Below, one piece after another: positions 24,374 through 34,470 of a DNA stretch of 64,000 nucleotides. Below the pieces are notes generated by a model, which saw only the letters and a program-made list of their open reading frames with translations, was not told the DNA's origin and did not search any database. The position numbers and the translations under genes were made by a program. The stretch comes from Siphonodentalium dalli. Lineage: Eukaryota; Mollusca; Scaphopoda; Gadilida; Siphonodentaliidae. The stretch lies in NCBI GenBank assembly GCA_032622095.1, contig CP136069.1:201358690-201422689 (forward strand), given 5' to 3'. The first letter of the stretch is position 1; each line of letters begins with the position of its first letter.

Positions 24374-24573
24374 GCCGGTATTATTGGATAGACGGGGGTG
24401 ATGCCTCTCATGAGGGCAGCTGGGTTAACACGGACGGGAGTGCCATGTGGGCGACGTGGACACCCGGAAACCCGAACGACGGAACATCGGAGAACTGTGT
24501 CATCATCTATGGTCAGCTCTACTACGACTATCCCTGTTCAAATATGGAGTACTACATCTGCGAAAGCATGTAG
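24374..24573 (+). CDS. Terminal exon: C-terminal half of C-type lectin-like domain
   Basis: The exon follows the acceptor ctcttttgcag (ending at 24373) and ends at TAG 24571-24573. Phase 1 continues from 15603 to give SRYYWIDGGDASHEGSW, then VNTDGSAMWATWTPGNPND, then TSENCVIIYGQLYYDYPC and YYICESM-stop. WIDG, EGSW, W...W...P, the ENC/PC disulphide pair and the final IC place it in the CTLD fold. The sugar/calcium tripeptide that is EPN or QPD in canonical C-type lectins is NPN here, and the WND position reads YYD, so calcium-dependent sugar binding is uncertain. The carboxyl end lies just after the last Cys, so nothing follows the lectin domain. Close relatives lie inverted at 55676-57529. 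Confidence 0.93.
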
Positions 24574-24784
24574 GGATAGTTTACATGTATATCTCTCATG
24601 TTGTCCGCATAAATTATATACCTGTCAGCTCCATATCATCAATCCACATCATCCTTTGTTGCTATATATTCTAATGCGGTGTACATGCTGGCACTGGATA
24701 CACGACGAACCACGCGGTGGGAGCAGTCTCCCTTTATGTCAGGATGGTGTCAATCCATCCCCCGGATTCCTGAATACTAGTTAA
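24574..24784 (+). other. 3' untranslated/flanking sequence shared with the inverted copies
   Basis: The stretch after the stop (tacatgtatatctctcatg and tccatatcatcaatccacat) is matched, reverse-complemented, beside each minus-strand lectin exon near 57250-57323, 57010-57095 and 55600-55675. The piece 24680-24780 matches 55480-55570. I see no exact AATAAA. Confidence 0.6.
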
Positions 24785-25370
24785 CATTTGGGGGTGAATA
24801 CTGAATACCAGTTAACAGAGGGGGGTGAATATTAAATACCAGTTAACAGAGGGAGTGAATACTGACTACAGTTAACATTAGGGTGAATATTGATTACCAT
24901 TTAATAACGTGGGTGAATACTGCATATAAGTTAACATTATACTGAATTCCAGTTAGCATAGAGGGTGACTAATGCATGCTAGTTAACAGAGGGTGGATAC
25001 ATACTGAATACAAGTTAACAGAGGAGGGGTTGAATACTGATAACCAGTGAACAAATGGGGTAAATACTGAATGGAAGTTAACAGATGGGGTGAATATTTA
25101 ATGCCATTTAACGGGGGGGGGGGGGCGAATACTGAGTGTCAGTTAAACTGGGATTATTCCCGAACACAATTTAGTATATGGGTGAATACTGCATGCCTGT
25201 CAACAGATGTGGTGATTCCTGAATACCAGTTAACATATAGGGTGTGAATACTGAATTCCAGTTAACAAATGGGGTGAGCCATGCATATGCCAGTTAACAT
25301 AGAGGTGATTACTGAATAGCAGTTAACAGATGGGTGTTAATACTGAATACCAGTTAGTTAAGAACATATG
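24785..25370. repeat. Degenerate 30-bp minisatellite (duplicon A)
   Basis: About 18-20 ragged units of the type gaatactgaataccagttaa followed by cagagggggt. Unit length varies through many small indels. It is the reverse complement of the large array at 53071-55474. Confidence 0.9.
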
Positions 25371-25756
25371 TGGTGACAAATATGCATGAAGATTTCATGC
25401 GTCAATACAATATATTGTCATCGCTTTCTTCAATAAGTAATATACCAAACTGTATTTAACATTAACACATTACGAGAAAAAGGTATCGATAGCCGCACAT
25501 TACTCTATACGTATTACAATGTGGCCAGAGGCGACGCGGATGTCTTTGGCCCGATTAACATAACGATACCCGAAAAAGGATTAAAATGGCGAAACGGCCG
25601 ATTCTAGCCATCACATACCATAATTTGTCGACATCGAAGTCGCATACCAGTATTTTATTTTAACCCTGCGAATATCATTTACAATTTAAAACGCGGTGTA
25701 TGTATCCTGAATCCCGACTAACATCGGGGTATGAATCCCGCGAGCCGCATGGAAAA
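25371..25756. other. Unique segment of duplicon A
   Basis: This matches 51640-51950 in inverted orientation (for example tcatcgctttcttcaataag versus attgaagaaagcgatgacaa). No gene seen. Confidence 0.6.
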
Positions 25757-27215
25757 GGCCTGAATTCAGCGGACCAACATGGTGGGGGTGTCACCCTCTA
25801 ACATTACTCATGCATCTGTCAGATTAGAAGATAAGTTATAAACATAATATAAAAGGCCTGAATTCAGCGGACCAACGTGGTGGGGGTGTCACCCTCTAAC
25901 AGTACTCATGCATCTGTCAGATTAGAAGATAAATTATAAACATAATATAAATGGCAGGGATCAGCGGACCAACATGGTGGGGTGTCACCCTCTAACAGTA
26001 TTCATGCATCTGTCAGATTAGAAGATAAGTTATAAACATAATATAAAAGGCCTGAATTCAGCGGACCAACGTGGTGGGGGTGTCACCCTCTAACAGTACT
26101 CATGCATCTGTCAGATTAGAAGATAAATTATAAACATAATATAAATGGCAGGGATCAGCGGACCAACATGGTGGGGTGTCACCCTCTAACAGTATTCATG
26201 CATCTGTCAGATTAGAAGATAAGTTATAAACATAATATAAAAGGCCTGAATTCAGCGGACCAACGTGGTGGGGGTGTCACCCTCTAACAGTACTCATGCA
26301 TCTGTCAGATTAGAAGATAAATTATAAACATAATATAAATGGCCTGAATTCGGCGGACCAACGTGGTGGGGGTGTCACCCTCTAACAGTACTCATGCATC
26401 TGTCAGATTAGAAGATAAATTATAAACATAATATAAATGGCAGGGATCAGCGGACCAACATGGTGGGGTGTCACCCTCTAACAGTATTAATGCATCTGTC
26501 AGATTAGAAGATAAGTTATAAACATAATATAAAAGGCATGAATTCAGCGGACCAACGTGGTGGGGGTGTCACCCTCTAACAGTACTCATGCATCTGTCAG
26601 ATTAGAAGTTAAATTATAAACATAATATAAATGGCAGGGATCAGCGGACCAACATGGTGGGGTGTCACCCTCTAACAGTACTCATGCATCTGTCAGATTA
26701 GAAGATAAGTTATAAACATAATACAAAAGGCCTGAATTCAGCGGACCAACGTGGTGGGGGTGTCACCCTCTAACATTACTCATGCATCTGTCAGATTAGA
26801 AGTTAAATTATAAACATAATATAAATGGCAGGGATCAGCGGACCAACATGGTGGGGTGTCACCCTCTAACAGTATTAATGCATCTGTCAGATTAGAAGAT
26901 AAGTTATAAACATAATATAAAAGGCCTGAATTCAGCGGACCAACGTGGTGGGGGTGTCACCCTCTAACAGTACTCATGCATCTGTCAGATTAGAAGTTAA
27001 ATTATAAACATAATATAAATGGCAGGGATCAGCGGACCAACATGGTGGGGGTGTCACCCTCTAACAGTACTCATGCATCTGTCAGATTAGAAGATAAGTT
27101 ATAAACATAATATAAATGGCAGGGATCAGCGGACCAACATGGTGGGGGTGTCACCCTCTAACAGTATTCATGCATCTGTCAGATTAGAAGATAATTTATA
27201 AACATAATATATATG
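25757..27215. repeat. 97-bp minisatellite with two alternating unit types, 15 copies
   Basis: Type 1 (98 bp) starts ggcctgaattcagcggacca and type 2 (96 bp) starts ggcagggatcagcggaccaa. Unit starts at 25757, 25855, 25953, 26049, 26147, 26243, 26341, 26439, 26535, 26633, 26729, 26827, 26923, 27021 and 27118 mostly alternate 1-2, forming a 194-bp dimer. A single unit is present, inverted, at 51510-51640. Confidence 0.96.
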
Positions 27216-27622
27216 ATGATATTAAAGATGGATTATCCATTCCTAAATACGTTTTATATAGTTCCTGAATAAGTTTCCGAATTAAAAAATTAAAAATGAG
27301 TCGGAGACACCTGTCCGTAAACGCTTCTATCAATTAATAAATATATCATATCGATATTTTATAATATAATGCGATAATTCCATGGGACATTGTTTAGTTA
27401 CTGTTCTTAGAATATGCCGCGATGAGAAGTTCAGGTAATCTCAGATAGAGATAGACTTCACTCGCTTGCTAAACTCTGCTAGCCGTAAAATGTCACTAAT
27501 TGGTCGTATTTTTTTTTACCAGAAAACTCCAAATAAAATGATTATGAATGATAGGGTTCTTCGGTTCATCTATTATATGTTTTGGAACTTCTATCTGTCT
27601 GTCTGTATGTATGTGTGTATGC
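27216..27622. other. Unique segment of duplicon A
   Basis: 27220-27550 matches 51170-51505 in inverted orientation (gagtcggagacacctgtccg versus cgggcaggtgtctccgactc). A CTGT/ATGT microsatellite ends it near 27590-27625. No gene seen. Confidence 0.6.
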
Positions 27623-27835
27623 GTGTTATAGTGTATCACAGACGGGCTATTTGAATATATGTAGTTAAATCACATGATTTAGTGTAACACAGGCGGGCTA
27701 TTAAATTAATGCAGTTAAATCACATGATTTAGTGTAACACAGACGGGCTATATAAATATATGTAGTTAAATCACATGATTTAGTGTAACACAAACGGGAT
27801 ATGTAAATATAAATATAGTTAAACCACAGTCCCTT
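27623..27835. repeat. 51-bp tandem repeat, about four copies
   Basis: Units contain cacatgatttagtgtaacac and agacgggctat, at about 27671, 27721 and 27772. The unit is single copy, inverted, at 49350-49402 and 63040-63095. Confidence 0.88.
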
Positions 27836-27903
27836 TGTTTTATTGAGTGTGTTATATTTCAGAAGCAAAAAGCGATAGTGATATTTTTGTCACTTGAGGT
27901 AAC

Positions 27904-28685
27904 ATTTTTTTTTTTTTTTTTTTTTAATTTTTTATTGTGAACAAAGAATAACAAAAGAGAAAAGACATAATACACGCACTCGCTCATGCTCTCGATCCAG
28001 GACATGGAAGAGCGGACTCAGTCATGACCTGGCCTACTTTCGTACCAGTGACATGACTTTCGGAAATATTTAAAGGCACATATTGTGTTGGGACTATATC
28101 TTTCTTTAGGCACCGTTCAACTTAACAGCAAGACGAAGCAGTGATATTAGTTTCTTCCTTGAAATATATTTGACCGAAAATTTGCTTTCTTTAGCTAAAA
28201 TAATGGTGATAAAACAATAGACTATTTTGTTTCCGTCAGAATAACATTCAAAATCCCGTACTAAAGCAGCTAAAGTGTTTGATGGTGTGTAGTACGTATA
28301 TCAGGTTTGCAGAATCAAAGTTCCAAACAATATGTGTAACTTTAATTATTTTATGTTCAGAGTTTACCATAAACAGTATAATTAATAAATTAACCATATT
28401 GAAACTGTATTGTAAATATTGGTTCGACAGCTATCTGGAAAATACACAACGCTCGCTGTTTTTGCTTTTCGGACAGTGTTGTGATGTGTTTAATAAAACA
28501 GGTGTATCTATTGCAGTTATCGTAGAATATGATTGGTCAAATTATAATGATCAGTGTAACACTAAATTGGATAGATTTCTTTCGCTCGGGTACCGGGTAT
28601 AATTCATTTTGTTGTGTGCTATATTCAGAGTCACTGTTTATGTCGGGTGTATTTTTGAGTCTGCAAATATTGGGGTTTCAGTCTA
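27904..28685 (-). other. LINE 3' untranslated region and poly(A) tail
   Basis: AT-rich sequence between the stop of the LINE ORF and the T-tract (poly(A) on the minus strand). It has no separate gene. Plus-strand open frames here are by-products. Confidence 0.7.
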
Positions 28686-30947
28686 TTATTTTATTTTTAA
28701 GGCATTTCGAAGTGTCATCCACTGGTTATCGAAGTCATAATTCATGTTACATTTTGCATTGTATCTCTCGCATTCATACCTAAATTGAAGATCGCAAAGG
28801 AATGAGCAAAGCGACAGTTGTGTTGGCGTGAATTTTGTCCTGTATATATACTGTTTCATCACTAACAGGAAGAGGTTGCTTATTGACTTTCTGTATTCGT
28901 GATCTATACCGATAATAATATTCTTCTTTGTTAGATCAATGGGAAACTGGTTGTTTTCCTTCCATATTTCAATTTCCTTTATAAAGGTTTGTACATGGGG
29001 ACAGTCCCAAAAGATATGAGAAATTGTTTCCTGTAAATTTTGACACCGATTGCAGAAGTCGTCGACTCGAAGGTTAGCCAACTTCATAAATTTATTGGTA
29101 CCGATAATTCGCGTGTTTATTCTGAATTGGAGCCACTGTAATTTCGTATCGGTTGTCGTTTTAAAGGGCATGCTCAAATATTCTTCCCAATTTTCTATCT
29201 TCTCGGAAATTTCGGATTCCCATTTTTGACATGAATTTGGCATAATTTTCTCACTTTCTAGCACTTTATAAAATAATTGTCCGCCCTTTTTGTCACGGAG
29301 TATCGCAGTAAGATTATTAGGTAGGTATGGGCAGGGTATACGGATTAATGGTTGATTCAGAGAACTTGCCATTGACATAATCTGACGTTTTATGTTGCTG
29401 ATAGTTATGAAATCGACGCGGATGTTGAAATTTGCATATAATGTGTGTGGGGTATGGAATGTATAATCTGATTGGAATAAATCGTTTATAAAATATATTC
29501 CCGCATCTCTCCACGATTTAAAGTTGATTGATGAACCTCCAATTTTTATGTTCGGATTATTCCAGATAGTCGAAGCCATAATAGTATTATTTGAATTATT
29601 TAATCGCATAAATTTACACCATGCACCGAAAACATCTCTCCAGAATGGATTTGCGAACTTGTTTGTTTGCTTTGCAATATAACTTGAATGGTACGTGAGA
29701 AATAGTTGGTCGTTTAAGAAAGATGTAGTGTTACACAATGAAGCCCATTTTGATTGTTTGCAAACCAAGCGTCGTATCCAGGTAATTGTCATGGCATTAT
29801 CAAAGTTTTCAACATTAATCATCTTCAAACCTCCGTGCATATGATCGGCACATAATTGTTTTCTTTTTATTCGATCGCGTTTGGAATTCCAAATGAAATT
29901 ATATAAACAGGTATTTAGGGCTTTAAAAAAAGTTGTACCTGGACTTGGTAGAGTTATAAATAGGTGTATCAATTTCGGTAAGATGAGGGATTTGACAACG
30001 GTTATTCTACCTAAAGGGGTCAGGAGTCTGTGTTTCCAAATTTTTGTGGTCTTTTCTATATCTTCGAGTTTATAATTGTAGTTTATATTCATGTTTGTTA
30101 AATCAGTGTCGAAGTGTATACCTAGAAAATTGAAAGTGTTTACAGTGGACAGGTTTAAATCTATAAGAACATGCCGTATTTTATTTGGTGACCCTATCCC
30201 TATCCATGCTGATTGACATTTTTCAGGATTTATGCGCAGACCCGATACCCGAGCAAATTCGTCAAGTGTTAAGTACGATTCACGTAGACTTTTTTCAGAA
30301 CCATCAAGAATGAGCGTCGTGTCGTCCGCATATTGTGTTATTTTGTACTCTGAACCGCCGAGGATAATCCCTTTAATTGTATTGTTTTGGCGTATCATTA
30401 GCCCCAAGACTTCTGCGCAGATGAGAAAAATATACGGTGATATTGGGTCACCCTGGCGGCAGCCTCTCCCTAACAAAAAGCTCTGAGAAATATGACCATT
30501 AATCAGAATAGATGAGCTGGCATTATCGTACAAAATTGATAGCCACTTCTTTATGGTATCTCCAAAATTAAAAAGGTCAAGACATTTTCTTATAAATGAC
30601 CAGGAAACAGTGTCAAACGCTTTTTCAAAATCGATAAGGAGTAGTAGACCAGATTTATTTTCTTGCTTTGTCCTGTGAATTATGTCATATATTAATCGGG
30701 TGTTGTCTCCTATATACCTACCAGCTAAAAACCCAGTTTGATCGGGATTGATTATAGATGAGAGCACACGTTTTATTCTGTTCGCTATACATGACGAGGC
30801 TAGTTTGTAAGATGTATTCAAAAGGGAGATGGGACGCCAGTTTTTTAGCATCTTTCTATTTTTATCCTTTTTTGGAATCAAAGTTATAGAGGTAACATTT
30901 ATTCCACGAGGAGAGGACTTTAAAAAAACATTTTGCTTGTTGTCCAA
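28686..30947 (-). CDS. LINE ORF2 fragment: reverse transcriptase and C-terminal zinc-knuckle-like region
   Basis: About 753 codons are open without a break. Reverse transcriptase blocks appear in order: ITLIPKKDKNR with NWRPISLLN (about residues 20-45), DQTGFLAGR (about 70), LLLIDFEKAFDTVSW with the first catalytic Asp (about 105-120), GRGCRQGDPISPYIFLICAE (about 163-182), QYADDTTLIL with the catalytic DD (about 205-215), SGLRINPEKC and FNFLGIHF. Near the end is a Cys/His motif (FCNRCQNL ... HIFWDCPH). The CRQGDPISPYIF and YADD forms fit the L1/Tx1 side of LINEs. The apurinic endonuclease is missing: a stop precedes the first codons, so the listed start is only the edge of the open frame. The enzyme would copy RNA at nicked DNA, but this copy cannot be autonomous. 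Confidence 0.93.
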   Translation of the reverse strand: MDNKQNVFLKSSPRGINVTSITLIPKKDKNRKMLKNWRPISLLNTSYKLASSCIANRIKRVLSSIINPDQTGFLAGRYIGDNTRLIYDIIHRTKQENKSGLLLLIDFEKAFDTVSWSFIRKCLDLFNFGDTIKKWLSILYDNASSSILINGHISQSFLLGRGCRQGDPISPYIFLICAEVLGLMIRQNNTIKGIILGGSEYKITQYADDTTLILDGSEKSLRESYLTLDEFARVSGLRINPEKCQSAWIGIGSPNKIRHVLIDLNLSTVNTFNFLGIHFDTDLTNMNINYNYKLEDIEKTTKIWKHRLLTPLGRITVVKSLILPKLIHLFITLPSPGTTFFKALNTCLYNFIWNSKRDRIKRKQLCADHMHGGLKMINVENFDNAMTITWIRRLVCKQSKWASLCNTTSFLNDQLFLTYHSSYIAKQTNKFANPFWRDVFGAWCKFMRLNNSNNTIMASTIWNNPNIKIGGSSINFKSWRDAGIYFINDLFQSDYTFHTPHTLYANFNIRVDFITISNIKRQIMSMASSLNQPLIRIPCPYLPNNLTAILRDKKGGQLFYKVLESEKIMPNSCQKWESEISEKIENWEEYLSMPFKTTTDTKLQWLQFRINTRIIGTNKFMKLANLRVDDFCNRCQNLQETISHIFWDCPHVQTFIKEIEIWKENNQFPIDLTKKNIIIGIDHEYRKSISNLFLLVMKQYIYRTKFTPTQLSLCSFLCDLQFRYECERYNAKCNMNYDFDNQWMTLRNALKIK

Positions 30948-31081
30948 TCCTCTTCATAAATCTATATATTTCTGCATGTATATTATGTTTATGTCATATG
31001 TTTGATTTTTTGAAATAAATATTGTTTACACCAAAAAGCGATAGTAACGAGTCGACATTCGCAGAACAAAACTGTGCACTA

Positions 31082-31601
31082 TTAAGCAATATTGTATCTC
31101 ACGTGACTTTGTTATTGAAATCAAGCTTTCCGATTGGTTGGCTACTACGCCTTCAAGTCTCTCCCATCGTGCACTATGCATATGTAGTTTTGACTACTAA
31201 AAATAGTAACGAACACTACATCAAACTTTGTTCTGAAACTACTTGTTATTTCGCCGCTGATCCAAATTAAAGCTTCAGTAAGGCGAACATCAATTGTCTG
31301 AACTTAGTAAAAGTTGAAAATAGTAGTTAAGAGGAATTTAAAAAAAAAAAGGAATATAATTTTTTATTTTTATTTTACATATTATATTTTTTTCTTTAAA
31401 AAAAAATGGTGTTTGCCCACTGGTTTGCCTTTAATTTCTGCATTTGTTCGATACAATATAATAATTAGAGCATGACTTGTCGTGAAATACGCCGATATAG
31501 TGCATAGTGCGGTTGTGTAGTTCACTTCGTCTCGTGAACTACACAACCTCACTATGCACTATATCGGCGTATTTCACTCCAAGCCATGCTCTATTTATTA
31601 A
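31082..31601. mobile_element. TTAA-flanked insertion with a long terminal hairpin
   Basis: The insertion lies between TTAA 31082-31085 and TTAA 31598-31601. Duplicon B (49250-49265, complement gtgcattattaaaaaataac) has an empty site. Its right half is a foldback with arms of about 58 bp: gaaatacgccgatatagtgc pairs with gcactatatcggcgtatttc around a ttcgtctc-type loop. No coding sequence seen. Confidence 0.6.
31466..31594. repeat. Large inverted repeat (hairpin, arms about 58 bp)
   Basis: The sequence from tagagcatg to catgctcta is a near-palindrome with a short central spacer, with a few mismatches (acttgtcg versus tccaagc). Confidence 0.9.
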
Positions 31602-31859
31602 ATAACTCGTCACTATTGTGCTGGTGGTTGTGCCAGGTTTACCCCGACGCAGAGACTACGATCCCCAGACATGGGGATGCAGCTACCGGGCTGACAATTG
31701 TAGATCTGCCATCCCCTGGTGCCACCCTGCTAATAATGTCGAGTTGAGATAATGTCGAGTTCGAATAGTACACAATTAGTGTTATCGTGAAGCCAACTCG
31801 TCGTTATGCTGGCCAGTTCTGAAATGTAGCGGGCAAAATTAACCAAATGGAGTGTGCGT

Positions 31860-32773
31860 TTAAGGTTTAACCTAACCACTCCAATATGGACTCCGAGAAC
31901 AAGTTGGATACATTTTGAAATAGCAGAAAAATGGCACAAACATTACAGAAGTGGCTAAAACAACTATACATGCATTATATACGGTAAATAACACTTTACC
32001 TGTGACAGAAATAGGAAACATGTGATACTTTCTTCCCAATTGAATTCCACCTCTGTGCGCAGAGCAATTTCCATAAATAAGAGTAAATCATGATTTGGAA
32101 GATCTCTAAGAAGAATGCTTTGTCGAAAAATCCATATATTATACCAAAGAACATGACTATATTCTCACGTTTTTGAAGTAAGTGTTTGAAATTTGAAATG
32201 TCACAACCAGGTATCACACATCTGTTTGACTGACTGCATTCAGTTTATCTCTGTCAGTGGGCATACATTGATCAATCTATTGATTAATCCTGATTGGGAT
32301 TTGGACAAGGTTGGCTATGTTAAATATTGTATGCTTGAGTGAACTTGGCCTACTGTATAAACAAGCCTCTACAGTTGGTACCAAACATGACTGTTTACTT
32401 TCTGCTGAAGTTGAGTCAAAACTCATACCCTCACTTTGAAAAATTGAAATTAAATACGTTTTTGTATTATAAAATGCAGATTTCTCAACAAAGCGTTTCT
32501 TATGGAGCTCTCCTGAATCAAAATATACTTTCCCTTATGGAAATTTTCTGACTATTATGTCTGTACGTGTGCACAAAATCAGATTTTGGTTGGTAAGTAA
32601 GTGCCACATATGTTTTAAATCTGATACCAGTATAGTGGTATTTACTACATATGATAATATTGCTAGTTGTTTGCTGCGGTTTTTGTTGACGTTTTTGATT
32701 CTTTTCTACCAATTTTAAAATTTGATAAACATATCCATGGAGGCCATATTGGACTGCTTTGGCTAAGCCTTAA
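31860..32773. mobile_element. TTAA-flanked element with about 32-bp inverted termini
   Basis: TTAA at 31860-31863 and 32770-32773 bound an insertion absent from duplicon B, where the complement of 48925-48940 reads gcgtttaaaatgttg across the site. The left end ggtttaacctaaccactcca and the complement of the right end ggcttagccaaagcagtcca align, then share atatgg and ctcc. No transposase is recognised. TTAA duplication suggests piggyBac-type mobilisation. Confidence 0.7.
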
Positions 32774-33115
32774 AATGTTGATTCATTGACTGAAGTGTAA
32801 ACTGATTTCACAGAATCCAATGTCCCCGGTTACATACCAGAACATATAGTTGTGAACATCATTGTACAAGAACATATATATTTAAAGGAGATAGAATTCA
32901 GACCCAGGACGTAGCAACAGCAGTTTGGTGGATTAGACCCCCCCCCGAACTTTGATCAAATGCTCAACAGTTGGGATTTTTTGTATGTCTGACACGACAT
33001 TAGATGGAAATTTTGCACCACATAAATTGAAATTGTTCTCATTCTTTGATTTTCCAACCAGTAATCAGTTCGGATTTTTTGGTTTTTAGATCAACAGTTG
33101 CATAGTTTTCTACCT

Positions 33116-33656
33116 TTAGTAAATCTGCTGAGCGGATTTCCACCAGTGTATGAGCAAAGTCTTATTAATATATATATATTCAGCCAAAACATACTCCAAA
33201 ACTTGATATTGAGAAAACTGACCACTGAGTATCCATTTGTATCCATGCATTTTGCATACATGTGTTTATTCACTGGAATCTTATCTAAATTCAAATATAA
33301 ATATATAAAATTGAATCTGAAAATTAAAGTGAAACAGTTAAAATAATAAACAGCCATTATTGATGAAATTTTGCCACATTCAGGAGTGCCGGATAGACGG
33401 CACTCCACACAATACTTGTATGAATCCCATTTATATTATCATGTTTTATCATGTACATATTGTATTGTGAAACAAACAGCCATTATTGATGAAATTTTGT
33501 CACATTTAGGGGTGCCGGGTAGACGGCCGTCATTAGCCACGGCACTCCACACAATACTTGTATGAATCCCATTTATATTATCATGTTTTATCATGTACAT
33601 ATTGTATTGTGAAATAAATATTATCTATCTATCTATATATCTATCTATATATCTAT
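33116..33656 (+). mobile_element. LINE/SINE-like 3' end with duplicated tail and (TATC)n
   Basis: This segment is absent from the matching part of duplicon B (48570-48590). Its end is duplicated in tandem: cactccacacaatacttgta and tattgtattgtgaaa occur twice (about 33400-33475 and 33540-33616). The second copy runs into aataaatatt and a tatc/tata microsatellite, the kind of tail seen on several invertebrate non-LTR elements. Confidence 0.5.
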
Positions 33657-34470
33657 CATAATGGCGATCAGTTGCAAAGTTTCAAACAATAGGGGGTGTC
33701 GGATTGGGAATTTCCAACAGTTGGAAAGCTTGAGTTACCGGTTGGTAAGTTCCAACCCAAAAGGGTGGGTAGTGCAAATGGAATTTCGCGAACATGGCAG
33801 CTTGGTGAAAATTTTAATGCGTACACACATATAGCGGAGACAAGTTAGCCACGTCCATGCTTGGAGAGGATGAACGGGGGGGGGGGGGGGGTCGTGGGCT
33901 ATTTAAGTGGACGATAATATGGACAGAATATCATGCTTGATGTGAGTTGAGGGACATCTCCGTTATCCATTCCGATCGCAACATGGCCATTTCAACAACA
34001 AATAGAAAAAAGACAAGAAGCAACGAAAACATCATACTGAGCCAGTCTAAAGCATTCATGTCACAGGGACGCGGCAACATTTGTCAACGTTTTCAACAGT
34101 TGGAAATGTCATGTCTGACACATCATTAGCTGGAAATGTAATGCACGTCACATATAAATTGAAACTGTTCTCACTGTTTGATCGTCCAGTTTGTTTTTAA
34201 ATAAACAAAGGCATATTGTTCTACATTTGGTCCCAAATGGCAGTCATATGGAAATGTTCCAATCTTAGCGGGGGTGTAATGATGGAAATCTCCAATAGTT
34301 GCGACGCTTGAGGTACAAGTTAGAAAGTTACACCCCAAGGGCCAGGGTAGAACTGAATTTTGCGAAGTGTCGCAATCCGAGGTAGTTAACGTGTGTGAGA
34401 AACTAATTTTCCCGATATTTTTCTCGGAATCACCAAATTCTAAATGTTTGCATGACATATATATAACATA
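33657..34470. repeat. Outer part of duplicon A
   Basis: 33657-34100 is the inverted match of 48130-48575, and 34150-34460 the inverted match of 60910-61210. A G-run of 18 bases lies at about 33869-33886. The 43-bp unit that is a minisatellite at 61327 is single copy here (about 33950-33995, ccgatcgcaacatggccatt). Confidence 0.8.

Larger units (their letters stand above)
27880..31031 (-). mobile_element. 5'-truncated LINE insertion with 14-bp target duplication
   Basis: The insertion is flanked by caaaaagcgatagt at 27866-27879 and 31032-31045. The paralogous position in duplicon B (near 49295, complement gacaagcgatagcaatgagt) and in C (near 62990) lacks it, giving two empty sites. A T-tract at 27905-27926 is the poly(A) tail of the minus-strand element. 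Between tail and duplication lie about 25 extra bases. The 5' end is truncated within ORF2, before the reverse transcriptase, so the endonuclease is missing. Confidence 0.9.

Noticed and set aside
24398-24784. 128-codon plus-strand frame
   Set aside because: Overlaps the lectin terminal exon in another frame and has no splice or domain support.
28279-28602. Plus-strand frames over the LINE tail
   Set aside because: They lie in the LINE 3' untranslated region on the opposite strand and have no support.
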